Of a stretch of DNA of 64,000 bases, positions 24,447-32,388 are shown piece by piece. A program made the translations under genes and the position numbers. Positions within the stretch are counted from its first letter, which is position 1, and every line of letters starts with the position of its first letter. The notes beneath the pieces are model-generated. The model saw nothing but the letters and a program-made list of their open reading frames with translations. It did not search any database and was not told where the DNA came from. Origin of the DNA: Marixanthotalea marina (GTDB lineage Bacteria; Bacteroidota; Bacteroidia; Flavobacteriales; Flavobacteriaceae); NCBI GenBank assembly GCA_018883545.1, contig JAHLEH010000004.1:124001-188000 (forward strand). Direction: 5' to 3'.

Positions 24447-25984
24447 TAAACTTGATGTGCCGGATTCAATAAGTCATTGACTGTTTTTACGGGATTGAAA
24501 GTTTCCAGAGGAATCTCAACAAAAATGGAATTCCAATGCGCCATGCTCCCATTCCACAATCCTGGTAGTTCATAAGCCTTTATATCGACCCCATTTTGCG
24601 ATTTCATGGTAATGAAAGCTGCTTTGGGGTCCACATAATCAGTTAAGTTGAATTTATTTCCTTTGTAATCCTTAACACCACAAACCAAATCGGTTGGATT
24701 GAAATGGGTCGCCCTATTCACAATTCTAATTTGGTCATCATTATCAGCATCTATCTGCGCAAACTCAATAATTTCCAGAGAAATATAACCGTTTTCTTCT
24801 TTTATCCAAAACGGCCCGCCGCCTGGTTGACCTTCATTTTTAACCATTCCGCAAACACGTATAGGTCTATTGATACGGTCTCTTAATTCCCCTATTTTCT
24901 CTTCAGGAGTTAATTGTTTGTAAGCCTCGCCCAAATCGGCATTCAACCTATTAATAACAAACAATTCGATGTTATGAAGCTCGTCTTCCAGCACGCAATC
25001 TTCATCAATTTTACGCATGTATTTAAAGGCTTGCTCCTGAATTTTCAATAGCACACCAGCTGCTAACTTTTTATAATCGGAGAGTGATTTGTTTTGCTCA
25101 AAAACAGCAATATTGTCTATGTTTTTTATAAAAATTAAATCGTGATTCAGTTGATTTAAATTTTCAATCAGCGCACCATGTCCAGAAGGCCTAAACAACA
25201 AACTGCCGTCTTCGTTTCTGTAAAGCTCGTCATTTGCCGTTATGGCAATGGTATCAGTCGCCTTGTTTTGGTACGAAAAAGACACATTAAATCTTGTATT
25301 GGTTTCTTTTTCCAAATCTTCTTTTATGCTTTCCAATTCCATATTGAACATATCTGTATGTGCTTCGGAAATGGTAAAATGCAGATTCGCTTCGTTGTTA
25401 GATGAAGCATATAATGTAGACTCTAACAAATGTTCTTTAAAAGCTGTTGAAACATGGTCTTGGTACTTATGAAAAGGCAACAAGCCCTTTGGGTAAAAAC
25501 TATAGTTTAACCCATTGGCATCTAACATGGCTTTAACAAACAATACACATTCTTCACCTAACGATACTTTCTCGAAATCGGGTATATTTTTTTGAAGTTC
25601 GTTTCTAACTGTTTCGTAAAAAGGCAATTTTCGCATGCCTCTTAAAAAAACTGAAATCTCACTATTCCGTTTTGCATACACCTCAATATTTTCTTTTTGA
25701 GGGTCGTAATCCTGTAAAAACTGAAATAAAAACTTAAACATTCGGGAAGCCGCTCCAGATGCTGGCACAAACTTCACAACAGATAAACTATTACGCTTGG
25801 CTTCGTAAAAATCTATATACTCCTGAAATTTATTTTGAATTTTTAAAACCCCATTCCCAACTGTTGCCGTGTCTACTAAATTGGAATAGGTCATCCCCGA
25901 TTTAATAGTTTCCATTTGCTTATTGACCTGTTCTACGGTTAATCCATGGTCGGTTATTTGTTGAATATCTTTTTCTGTAAACAT
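24446..25984 (-). CDS. DUF4301 protein (nucleotidyltransferase-like motif)
   Basis: A 512-residue soluble protein of the DUF4301 family, whose function is not known to me. Near the N-terminus FVPASGAASRMFKFL resembles the G-x-G-T-R-M nucleotide loop of sugar-phosphate nucleotidyltransferases. Other conserved blocks are FRPSGHGALIENLN and GMVKNEGQPGGGPFW. It starts 2 bp after the stop of the NadR-like kinase and overlaps arfB by one base, so it is part of the same transcript as PnuC and the kinase, suggesting a role in vitamin or nucleotide salvage. Confidence 0.85.
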   Translation of the reverse strand: MFTEKDIQQITDHGLTVEQVNKQMETIKSGMTYSNLVDTATVGNGVLKIQNKFQEYIDFYEAKRNSLSVVKFVPASGAASRMFKFLFQFLQDYDPQKENIEVYAKRNSEISVFLRGMRKLPFYETVRNELQKNIPDFEKVSLGEECVLFVKAMLDANGLNYSFYPKGLLPFHKYQDHVSTAFKEHLLESTLYASSNNEANLHFTISEAHTDMFNMELESIKEDLEKETNTRFNVSFSYQNKATDTIAITANDELYRNEDGSLLFRPSGHGALIENLNQLNHDLIFIKNIDNIAVFEQNKSLSDYKKLAAGVLLKIQEQAFKYMRKIDEDCVLEDELHNIELFVINRLNADLGEAYKQLTPEEKIGELRDRINRPIRVCGMVKNEGQPGGGPFWIKEENGYISLEIIEFAQIDADNDDQIRIVNRATHFNPTDLVCGVKDYKGNKFNLTDYVDPKAAFITMKSQNGVDIKAYELPGLWNGSMAHWNSIFVEIPLETFNPVKTVNDLLNPAHQV

Positions 25985-25986
25985 TT

Positions 25987-26550
25987 TTAATTTTTTAGTA
26001 GGTTATCAATGTGTTTTACAGCTGTTTCCAAGCGCTCTTTTTTACTACCTTTTAACAAAACATACGGACGCTTATTCTCTATCAAAGCATTTTCAAATGC
26101 TTTGAACATCCGTTCCCTTTCATTGGGTTTATCTCTTAAATCATCTGCTTCCCAAGGCGTGTCAATATAGGTTAAAAAATATAAATGATAGGTATTTTCC
26201 AAAGCAAATTTTTCCAATATGGGATCGCAAAAACCCAAGTAATACGCTTCGGAATACACTTTAGTTTCCAATAAATCGGTGTCGCAAATTAAAACGGTAT
26301 CGGTTTTTTTTGCCAACTTATTTTCCAACTGCATTTGTCCTTCAGCTATGGGCAACAAATCGTCTGGTTCACAGGTTTTGCGTTCGTTGTTCCATTTCTC
26401 CTGAAGATACTCGCGTGCATATTCTGGTACCCAAACCGAATTGTAATGCCTTGCCAATTGCATTGACAAGGTAGTTTTACCTGTCGATTCTGGACCAAAC
26501 AACACGACTTTTATGCAGTTTGCTGGTTGCTGTTTAAACTTTTCTTCCAT
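25987..26550 (-). CDS. NadR-like P-loop kinase
   Basis: A 187-residue ATPase corresponding to the C-terminal ribosylnicotinamide kinase part of NadR; the P-loop is GPESTGKTT (19-27), followed by VPEYAREYL and the Walker-B-like LICDTDLLETKVY. There is no NMN adenylyltransferase domain and no HTH. In NadR this domain traps nicotinamide riboside by phosphorylation. The start overlaps the end of pnuC by about 40 bp, tying the two together. Because a thiamin-regulated receptor lies next door, it could phosphorylate thiamin or another vitamin instead. Confidence 0.85.
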   Translation of the reverse strand: MEEKFKQQPANCIKVVLFGPESTGKTTLSMQLARHYNSVWVPEYAREYLQEKWNNERKTCEPDDLLPIAEGQMQLENKLAKKTDTVLICDTDLLETKVYSEAYYLGFCDPILEKFALENTYHLYFLTYIDTPWEADDLRDKPNERERMFKAFENALIENKRPYVLLKGSKKERLETAVKHIDNLLKN

Positions 26551-27143
26551 GCTTTATAGCCGTAAATAGCAATAATTGTAAATAATAAATATTGAAACGA
26601 TGTAAAAATAAGACCTTTATATAAATATAGAGGCACCGAAATAACATCACCAATAATCCAATACGTCCAATTCTCCAGTTTCTTTTTGGCCATGAGCCAC
26701 ATGCCAATAAAAAAGATGGCTGTAGTTAATGCATCTACATAGGCCGTCCAGCTATCAAGTTTGTTATTAACCTTGTACACAACCAAAACAAAGAATGTGG
26801 TAAGCAAAAATATAATAACACTCCAAAAATGCTCTTTTTTTGTTGTTTTAGTAATGGGTATTTGGTGATTTTCAGAATCGGTGCTCGTCCAATAATACCA
26901 ACCATAAATGCTCATAATAAAATAATAGGCATTAATGAGCATATCGCCCAATAGTCCATAAACCCATAGAATGTAGACAAAAATAGCTGTACTAATAATA
27001 CCCGTTGGATACACCAAAATGTTTTCCTGTTTGGAATACCAAACACTTAAAAACCCAAAAAACACGCCTATAAGCTCTAAAACAACGAGGTGGGTTGGAA
27101 CGTTGTTATATTGAGAAAAAAACCAATCAAAAATGGAGCTCAT
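26511..27143 (-). CDS. pnuC: PnuC-family vitamin transporter
   Basis: A 210-residue inner-membrane protein with about seven helices. Family marks are VWYSKQENILVYPTGIIST, the aromatic block SIYGWYYW and WTYWIIGDVISVPLY. PnuC proteins carry nicotinamide riboside; close relatives (PnuT, PnuX) carry thiamin or riboflavin, and these can seldom be told apart by eye. The coupled kinase favours nicotinamide riboside, while the nearby TPP riboswitch favours thiamin. Confidence 0.88.
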   Translation of the reverse strand: MSSIFDWFFSQYNNVPTHLVVLELIGVFFGFLSVWYSKQENILVYPTGIISTAIFVYILWVYGLLGDMLINAYYFIMSIYGWYYWTSTDSENHQIPITKTTKKEHFWSVIIFLLTTFFVLVVYKVNNKLDSWTAYVDALTTAIFFIGMWLMAKKKLENWTYWIIGDVISVPLYLYKGLIFTSFQYLLFTIIAIYGYKAWKKSLNSNQQTA

Positions 27144-27173
27144 ACGTGTTTCTAAGAAATTTAATGCTATTAT

Positions 27174-27932
27174 TTATTTTTCATTTAGAACTTGGTTAAC
27201 AATTATTGAAGCCCTTAATTCGCTAAAAAACGATTCATCTTCCTCAAAAGCCGTACCTATCACCACCATATCAGCGCCGGCATTATAAGCTGCATCCAAT
27301 TGTTCTTTATTCTTTATGCCTCCTCCAACGATTAAAGGAATTTTTAATTCCTGTTTCACAGCACTCACAATGTTTTGGCAAACCGCTTCTTTTGCACCGC
27401 TGCCCGCTTCTAAATATATTAACTTCATACCCAACAGCTCTCCTGCCTTTGCTGTGTCAATAATTTCCTGATTATTTGCTTTAGGTAATGGTTTGGTGCC
27501 TGTTACCCGCTGTACCGCTGTTTCCTTACCGTTTTCAATCAATATATATCCTGTGGGAATGATTTCAAGCTGGGCTTTTCTTAATTTTGAAACAGCCGCT
27601 ACATGCTTTCCTATTAAATAATCAGGATTTCTTCCAGAAATTAAGGATAAAAACAAGATTGCATCAGCACTATCGGTAATTTGGGTAACATCGCCCGGAA
27701 ATAATATAATAGGCAGATTAGTATATTTTTTAATTTCTGAAACCAAACAACCCGTAACGCCTTCTTCAACCTCACTACCACCCACAAAAACATGTGTTGC
27801 CATGGAATTATTAACTTTTTCCATAAAGGTTTCCACCCGATTCATAGAAAATTTATCAGGATCTATCAAAACGGCCAATAATTTATGGCCTTGGGTTTTT
27901 GCTTCTAGTATGCACTTATAAACTTGCTTCAT
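27174..27932 (-). CDS. Geranylgeranylglyceryl/heptaprenylglyceryl phosphate synthase (PcrB family)
   Basis: A 252-residue TIM-barrel prenyltransferase that joins a polyprenyl diphosphate to sn-glycerol-1-phosphate, the first step of archaeal-type ether lipids. Blocks seen are LIDPDKF, HVFVGGSEV, LFPGDVTQI, YLEAGSGA and the phosphate site IVGGGIKNKEQL. Flavobacterial enzymes of this group are known, but their physiological product in bacteria is unclear. It begins 1 bp before the end of the phosphopantetheinyl transferase gene, so the two are co-transcribed. Confidence 0.93.
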   Translation of the reverse strand: MKQVYKCILEAKTQGHKLLAVLIDPDKFSMNRVETFMEKVNNSMATHVFVGGSEVEEGVTGCLVSEIKKYTNLPIILFPGDVTQITDSADAILFLSLISGRNPDYLIGKHVAAVSKLRKAQLEIIPTGYILIENGKETAVQRVTGTKPLPKANNQEIIDTAKAGELLGMKLIYLEAGSGAKEAVCQNIVSAVKQELKIPLIVGGGIKNKEQLDAAYNAGADMVVIGTAFEEDESFFSELRASIIVNQVLNEK

Positions 27933-28559
27933 TTATGAGATGGTATAAGCACAGGTAAATCCTTCAAACTCTAAGTATTCCACAAGATACCGACACTTTT
28001 GGTTTTGATAATCAATCCACGCCACTGTTTTATGATCGTTATCAGACATAGGAATGACCAAACAATGCTGTTTAAAACTCAGTCCCGGTGTTGCAAAAAG
28101 TTTATAAAGCGATTCCTTTACGCACCAAATCACCGTTAATTTATTCACATAATCATCTACCTTTTCGTCAAGATAATTAAACTCGTAATCAACAAACTTA
28201 TGGGCTATAATCTTAATTTTATCCCGTTGCTTCTCTATATCGATGCCAATGGGATTGTCACTCACAATGACTGCCGAAAAATAAAATGAATGTGTTATCG
28301 AAATATGCTTACCATCCTTTAAATGTGGTTTTCCATTATAATCATAAAACAAATCGAAATCGGTATACCCAAATTCGGCCAATAATTTACGTACACTTAA
28401 AAAGCCCCGTTGGTGCAATTCACTTTTCATGCCCAAAACACGCTCTAAACTTTTAGGTTTTAAGGAAACAGACTGGAATAAATCATCGTAAGGCTCCTCT
28501 ATTTTCCAGATTTTTAGGGTTGTATGTAAATTTGGACTAATGGTTTTATAAAGAGGCAT
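27933..28559 (-). CDS. 4'-phosphopantetheinyl transferase superfamily protein
   Basis: A protein of about 208 residues with the Sfp/AcpT-type signature: PIGIDIEKQRDK holds the magnesium-binding acidic residues and WCVKESLYKLF the conserved WxxKE block. It would attach phosphopantetheine to a carrier protein. The ATG at 28559 (MPLYKTISPN) is chosen: a longer reading from 28634 would run across the ahcY promoter region. It heads the minus-strand series, divergent from ahcY. Confidence 0.88.
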   Translation of the reverse strand: MPLYKTISPNLHTTLKIWKIEEPYDDLFQSVSLKPKSLERVLGMKSELHQRGFLSVRKLLAEFGYTDFDLFYDYNGKPHLKDGKHISITHSFYFSAVIVSDNPIGIDIEKQRDKIKIIAHKFVDYEFNYLDEKVDDYVNKLTVIWCVKESLYKLFATPGLSFKQHCLVIPMSDNDHKTVAWIDYQNQKCRYLVEYLEFEGFTCAYTIS

Positions 28560-28580
28560 GTATATTCTAAAAGTTATAAT

Positions 28581-28588
28581 TATCTTTG
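28581..28588 (+). promoter_or_regulatory. Promoter -7 box of ahcY
   Basis: TATCTTTG is a full match to TAnnTTTG and lies 101 bp upstream of the ahcY ATG in the divergent region. Confidence 0.6.
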
Positions 28589-28591
28589 CAC

Positions 28592-28615
28592 TTCCTAACC
28601 AGGTTAGAATTTTTT
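28592..28615 (+). promoter_or_regulatory. Terminator-like hairpin at the start of the ahcY leader
   Basis: TTCCTAAC and GTTAGAA can pair around a CAG loop, followed by six T, beginning only 4 bp after the promoter box. The 3' arm GTTAGAA can also pair perfectly with TTCTAAC at 28640-28646. The stem is short and AT-rich, so attenuation is a weak suggestion. I could not match it to a SAM or SAH riboswitch. Confidence 0.35.
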
Positions 28616-28688
28616 GATTAGCGAATTTAACCAATTAAGTTCTAACTACAAGAGTGTTTGGTTTTAAAAACAATAGAAAAAAATTGAT

Positions 28689-30005
28689 ATGAGCACAAAA
28701 ACAATTCCTTACATAGCCAATAAAGTTAAAGACATTTCGCTTGCCGATTGGGGACGAAAAGAAATAGAATTGGCCGAGGCCGAAATGCCTGGTTTAATGA
28801 GCCTTCGTGAAGAATATAAAGATGAACAACCTTTGAAAGGCGCAAGAATTGCTGGTTGTTTACACATGACCATTCAAACAGCGGTTTTAATTGAAACCCT
28901 GCAGGCGTTGGGCGCTGAAGTCACTTGGAGCTCATGCAACATATTCTCTACACAAGATCAAGCTGCCGCAGCCATTGCCGCTGCAGGCACCGCGGTTTAT
29001 GCTTGGAAAGACATGACCGAAGAAGAATTTGACTGGTGTATTGAACAAACCCTATTCTTTGGTGAAGACAGAAAACCATTGAACATGATTTTAGATGATG
29101 GTGGCGATTTAACCAATATGGTATTGGATAAATACCCAGAATTAGTGTCTGGCATCAAAGGTTTGAGTGAAGAAACTACTACAGGTGTTCATAGATTATA
29201 CGAGCGTGTTAAAAAAGGTACGCTGCCTATGCCAGCGATAAACGTGAACGATTCGGTTACCAAAAGTAAGTTCGACAACAAATATGGTTGTAGGGAAAGT
29301 GCTGTGGATGCCATCCGCCGTGCTACCGATGTGATGTTAGCTGGTAAACGTGTGGTTGTTTGTGGTTATGGCGATGTTGGTAAAGGTACCGCTGCCTCTT
29401 TTAAAGGTGCTGGCAGTATTGTAACTGTTACTGAAATCGACCCAATTTGCGCCCTACAAGCCGCTATGGACGGTTTTGAAGTAAAAAGATTAGAAACAGT
29501 AGCGCCTACGGCAGACGTGATTATCACCACTACTGGAAACAAAGACATTATACGTCCAGAACATTTTGAAGCTGTAAAGGACAAAACCATTATTTGTAAT
29601 ATTGGGCATTTTGATAACGAAATTGATATGGCTTGGTTGAACAAAAATTACGGCCATACCAAAAACACTATTAAGCCACAGGTTGACAAATACACCGTGA
29701 ATGGTAAAGACATTATTATTTTAGCTGAAGGCCGTTTGGTGAACTTAGGTTGTGCTACTGGTCACCCAAGTTTTGTAATGAGTAATTCGTTCACCAACCA
29801 AACTCTAGCGCAAATAGAGCTTTGGAACCACAGCGACAAATATGAAAACGATGTGTATATGCTACCAAAACATTTGGATGAAAAAGTAGCAAAACTACAC
29901 TTGGAAAAAATTGGGGTGGAATTGACCGAATTAAAACCAGACCAAGCTGAGTATATTGGTGTAGAGGTTGAAGGACCATTTAAGCCTGAGTACTACCGTT
30001 ACTAG
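28689..30005 (+). CDS. ahcY: Adenosylhomocysteinase
   Basis: A 438-residue NAD-dependent enzyme that splits S-adenosylhomocysteine into homocysteine and adenosine in the methyl cycle. The NAD-binding motif is GYGDVGKG (226-233); the active-site block [18 protein letters not shown] (about 187-204) and the C-terminal PFKPEYYRY are complete. Length is normal. It is monocistronic, with its own promoter and a terminator at 30044-30071. Confidence 0.96.
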   Translation: MSTKTIPYIANKVKDISLADWGRKEIELAEAEMPGLMSLREEYKDEQPLKGARIAGCLHMTIQTAVLIETLQALGAEVTWSSCNIFSTQDQAAAAIAAAGTAVYAWKDMTEEEFDWCIEQTLFFGEDRKPLNMILDDGGDLTNMVLDKYPELVSGIKGLSEETTTGVHRLYERVKKGTLPMPAINVNDSVTKSKFDNKYGCRESAVDAIRRATDVMLAGKRVVVCGYGDVGKGTAASFKGAGSIVTVTEIDPICALQAAMDGFEVKRLETVAPTADVIITTTGNKDIIRPEHFEAVKDKTIICNIGHFDNEIDMAWLNKNYGHTKNTIKPQVDKYTVNGKDIIILAEGRLVNLGCATGHPSFVMSNSFTNQTLAQIELWNHSDKYENDVYMLPKHLDEKVAKLHLEKIGVELTELKPDQAEYIGVEVEGPFKPEYYRY

Positions 30006-30035
30006 ATTTTTAGATTTTTAGATTTTTAGATTTTT
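30004..30035. repeat. 8-bp tandem repeat (AGATTTTT x4)
   Basis: Four perfect copies of AGATTTTT, starting in the ahcY stop codon and followed by one variant copy, AGATATTT. Copy number is likely to vary between strains. Confidence 0.75.
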
Positions 30036-30043
30036 AGATATTT

Positions 30044-30071
30044 AAAACCCTTGCAGTGATGTGAGGGTTTT
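30044..30071 (+). terminator. Intrinsic terminator of ahcY
   Basis: A stem AAAACCCT / AGGGTTTT around a 12-nt loop, followed by further T; 39 bp beyond the ahcY stop. Confidence 0.75.
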
Positions 30072-30158
30072 TTAGTATTGCTTTAAACCATTGAAACGCT
30101 CGTATTTTCAGCAAACATTTTCTACTTTTATAAACAACAAAAAACAGGCTCACATTAA

Positions 30159-31022
30159 ATGATACAATACAACCCAAAGGACTGGATTACGTTTATTTTT
30201 AAATTTCATAAAGCAGATACCTTTCGAAAATTAATCCCAATGATGATTTTCATTGGCCTTTATACCTATGTTGTTGGTTATTTGGAATTGGAATATTGGA
30301 AAATTTCGGAGAAAAACCCATTAACCAATATTACAGTGATGCACAGCATGTTAGGTTTTGTCATTTCACTACTGCTGGTTTTTAGAACCAATACGGCTTA
30401 CGACCGCTGGTGGGAAGGCCGGAAAATGTGGGGCGCACTGGTTAATAACAGCCGTAATTTGGCCATTAAATTATCGGTAATTTTAAAGGAAGAAAGTGAA
30501 CGGCACTATTTTAGAAAATTGATTCCTGGCTATGCTTCCATTTTAGCTAAGCATTTAACAAATGTTGAAACAAGCTTACAGCTTTTTGACATCCATGACA
30601 TGGAAATAGACCACCACAAACACAGACCTAATCAAGTGGCTCGGATGATTTTTCAAAAGATAGACTGTCTGCATGAACAAAATAAAATATCTGGCGACCA
30701 ACTTATCATACTAAATAGCGAAATTCAATCTTTTACGGATATTTGTGGTGCTTGTGAACGTATTAAGAACACCCCTATTCCTTATTCCTATAGTGCCTTT
30801 CTTAAAAAATTCATTTTTTTCTATGTGATGACTTTACCATTTGGATATGTGTTCAGTTTGGGTTATTATGCTATTCCTGTGGTGATTTTCATTTTTTATG
30901 TACTGGCCAGTTTAGAACTTATCGCCGAAGAAATTGAGGATCCTTTTGGATTGGATGCCAACGATTTGCCCATTGAAAAAATAGCGTCTAACATTAAAAA
31001 ACATGTAGAAGAGATTTTATAA
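30159..31022 (+). CDS. Bestrophin-family anion channel
   Basis: A 287-residue inner-membrane protein. The hallmark block FRTNTAYDRWWEGRKMWG follows the second helix (about 78-95), and the C-terminal EEIEDPFGLDANDLP is the conserved acidic/Pro region of bacterial bestrophins (UPF0187). Pentameric bestrophins conduct anions or cations down their gradient; the physiological ion is not evident. It is probably monocistronic, with vsr following after 43 bp. Confidence 0.9.
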   Translation: MIQYNPKDWITFIFKFHKADTFRKLIPMMIFIGLYTYVVGYLELEYWKISEKNPLTNITVMHSMLGFVISLLLVFRTNTAYDRWWEGRKMWGALVNNSRNLAIKLSVILKEESERHYFRKLIPGYASILAKHLTNVETSLQLFDIHDMEIDHHKHRPNQVARMIFQKIDCLHEQNKISGDQLIILNSEIQSFTDICGACERIKNTPIPYSYSAFLKKFIFFYVMTLPFGYVFSLGYYAIPVVIFIFYVLASLELIAEEIEDPFGLDANDLPIEKIASNIKKHVEEIL

Positions 31023-31065
31023 AAAACCCTTTTGTTCTTAATTCATTACTTTTATATAGAAGAAG

Positions 31066-31536
31066 ATGAATTACGAAGAGCCTAAAATAAAAGTCCCACG
31101 CTTTAACGAAGCTTCTGGTTTTTATACCACGAAGAAACGCTCTAAAATAATGAGTAAAATTCGTGGTAAAAACTCAAAGCCAGAACTATTGTTTCGCAAA
31201 GCATTATGGGCCAAAGGGGTTCGCTACAGAATTAATAACACACAATTACCTGGCAAACCCGATATTTCCATTAAAAAATACAAATTGGCCATTTTTATTG
31301 ATGGCGAGTTTTGGCATGGCTATAACTGGGACGAACGCAAAAACACCATAAAAAGCAACCGCCGCTTTTGGATTCCTAAAATTGAACGCAACCTGCAACG
31401 CGATAAAGAAGTAAACCAAGCGCTACAAGACTTAAGCTATACCGTTTTTAGGTTTTGGGCTAAAGACATTAAAAATGAATTGGGAAAATGTATTAATGAT
31501 GTGTTAGTGTTTATAAATACTGGAAAAATAAATTAA
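31066..31536 (+). CDS. vsr: Very short patch repair endonuclease Vsr
   Basis: A 156-residue nickase for T:G mismatches that arise by deamination of 5-methylcytosine. Motifs: RSKIMSKIRGKNSKPE at the N-terminus, LPGKPDI with the catalytic Asp, IDGEFWHGYNW, and KSNRRFWIPKIERNLQRD. Vsr genes normally sit beside a cytosine-5 DNA methyltransferase, but none is seen in this window. Bestrophin lies upstream on the same strand. Confidence 0.92.
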   Translation: MNYEEPKIKVPRFNEASGFYTTKKRSKIMSKIRGKNSKPELLFRKALWAKGVRYRINNTQLPGKPDISIKKYKLAIFIDGEFWHGYNWDERKNTIKSNRRFWIPKIERNLQRDKEVNQALQDLSYTVFRFWAKDIKNELGKCINDVLVFINTGKIN

Positions 31537-31538
31537 AA

Positions 31539-31808
31539 TCAATCCACTAGATCTTCTTCAAAATACCACCACAAACTCGAATCTATAGAAGCTTTTGCTT
31601 TATTTATATCAACATCATCTTTTAAAAAAATAGTGAGATTTTCATCGCCTCTATTTTGTTCTACAGTTTCTCTAATTTCAATAAAATCAACATCAAGAAA
31701 ACTCTCTAAATGTTTTTTTACTTTAACATCCAAAGATTCATCGGTGAGATAAATTTTGATGGTTTGAGCGCTTGGGGTATTCCTAATTTCTGATCTGAAA
31801 GGTTCCAT
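31539..31808 (-). CDS. Small conserved-looking protein of unknown function
   Basis: An 89-residue soluble protein with no signal peptide or membrane segment. Alternating beta and helix segments (TIKIYLTDESLDVKVKKHL, FIEIRETVEQ, NLTIFLKDDVDINKAKASI) suggest a ferredoxin-like alpha-beta sandwich. I recognise no family. It ends 2 bp from the end of the convergent vsr gene. It is kept as a gene because it is densely coding-like and has no competing frame. Confidence 0.65.
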   Translation of the reverse strand: MEPFRSEIRNTPSAQTIKIYLTDESLDVKVKKHLESFLDVDFIEIRETVEQNRGDENLTIFLKDDVDINKAKASIDSSLWWYFEEDLVD

Positions 31809-31893
31809 AAAGCTATTGATTATAAATGCAATAGCCTAAGTTAACAATTTATCGACTCAAAATCAATAAAAATAAAATACAGATGATAATTTA

Positions 31894-32292
31894 TTATATA
31901 CCAACCGAATCGTAAACCACGACTTTTTCCCAAAGATGCTGACTTTCCTCAACAAACTTTACATGCGCAGGCTCTTGCTGGTATTTATCCTGAATTTCCT
32001 TTGATGGAAAAGACAATATTAACGAATATGTAAAACTGCCATCTACCACTTCTCTGGGCGTTCCTGCTGGTTCGCCTATAAACTTGGTTTGTGCATACTC
32101 GCTTTTTGACATAAAATTTTTAAGCGACTTTAAAAAAGCTTCACGGTCTTGAGTGCTTTCTGGATTTTTTAACCAAAAATAAACCACATGACTAAAGTTA
32201 TGGTCGAATTCTGTTTTTTGTTCCTGTGCTTGGGTATTGGAAAGGCTCATAATGAATAAAAGTATTAAACCGGCTTTTAAAGTAAATTTCAT
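31894..32292 (-). CDS. Secreted Dabb-family (stress-responsive A/B barrel) protein
   Basis: A 132-residue protein with a signal peptide (MKFTLKAGLILLFIMSLSNTQAQ, about 23 residues) and a Dabb ferredoxin-like domain: HNFSHVVYFWLKNPE, then a helix, FTYSLILSFPSKEIQDKYQQEPAH, and VVVYDSVGI at the end. Dabb proteins form dimeric barrels; most known ones are cytoplasmic, so the exported form is notable. The function is unknown. It is monocistronic. Confidence 0.85.
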   Translation of the reverse strand: MKFTLKAGLILLFIMSLSNTQAQEQKTEFDHNFSHVVYFWLKNPESTQDREAFLKSLKNFMSKSEYAQTKFIGEPAGTPREVVDGSFTYSLILSFPSKEIQDKYQQEPAHVKFVEESQHLWEKVVVYDSVGI

Positions 32293-32338
32293 AGTTATTG
32301 GTTTCGGTTAGGTTCAAAAATACAATATTAAAAAATAA

Positions 32339-32370
32339 AAAGTGCCAATAGAAAAACCCATTGGCACTTT
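32339..32370 (-). terminator. Intrinsic terminator of the phytase operon
   Basis: A perfect 11-bp stem AAAGTGCCAAT / ATTGGCACTTT with a 10-nt loop, 19 bp beyond the phytase stop. Confidence 0.85.
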
Positions 32371-32388
32371 CATTTAAAAAATTAACAC

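Noticed and set aside
28561-28688. SAM or SAH riboswitch in the ahcY leader
   Set aside because: None of the conserved blocks of these classes could be found; only a small AT-rich hairpin is present.
30004-30035. Short tandem array as a CRISPR
   Set aside because: The 8-bp units have no spacers, so they are simple tandem repeats. No CRISPR array or cas gene was seen anywhere.
31066-31536. Restriction-modification or defence island around vsr
   Set aside because: Neighbours are bestrophin, a small unknown protein and a Dabb protein; no methylase, restriction enzyme or other defence gene is present.
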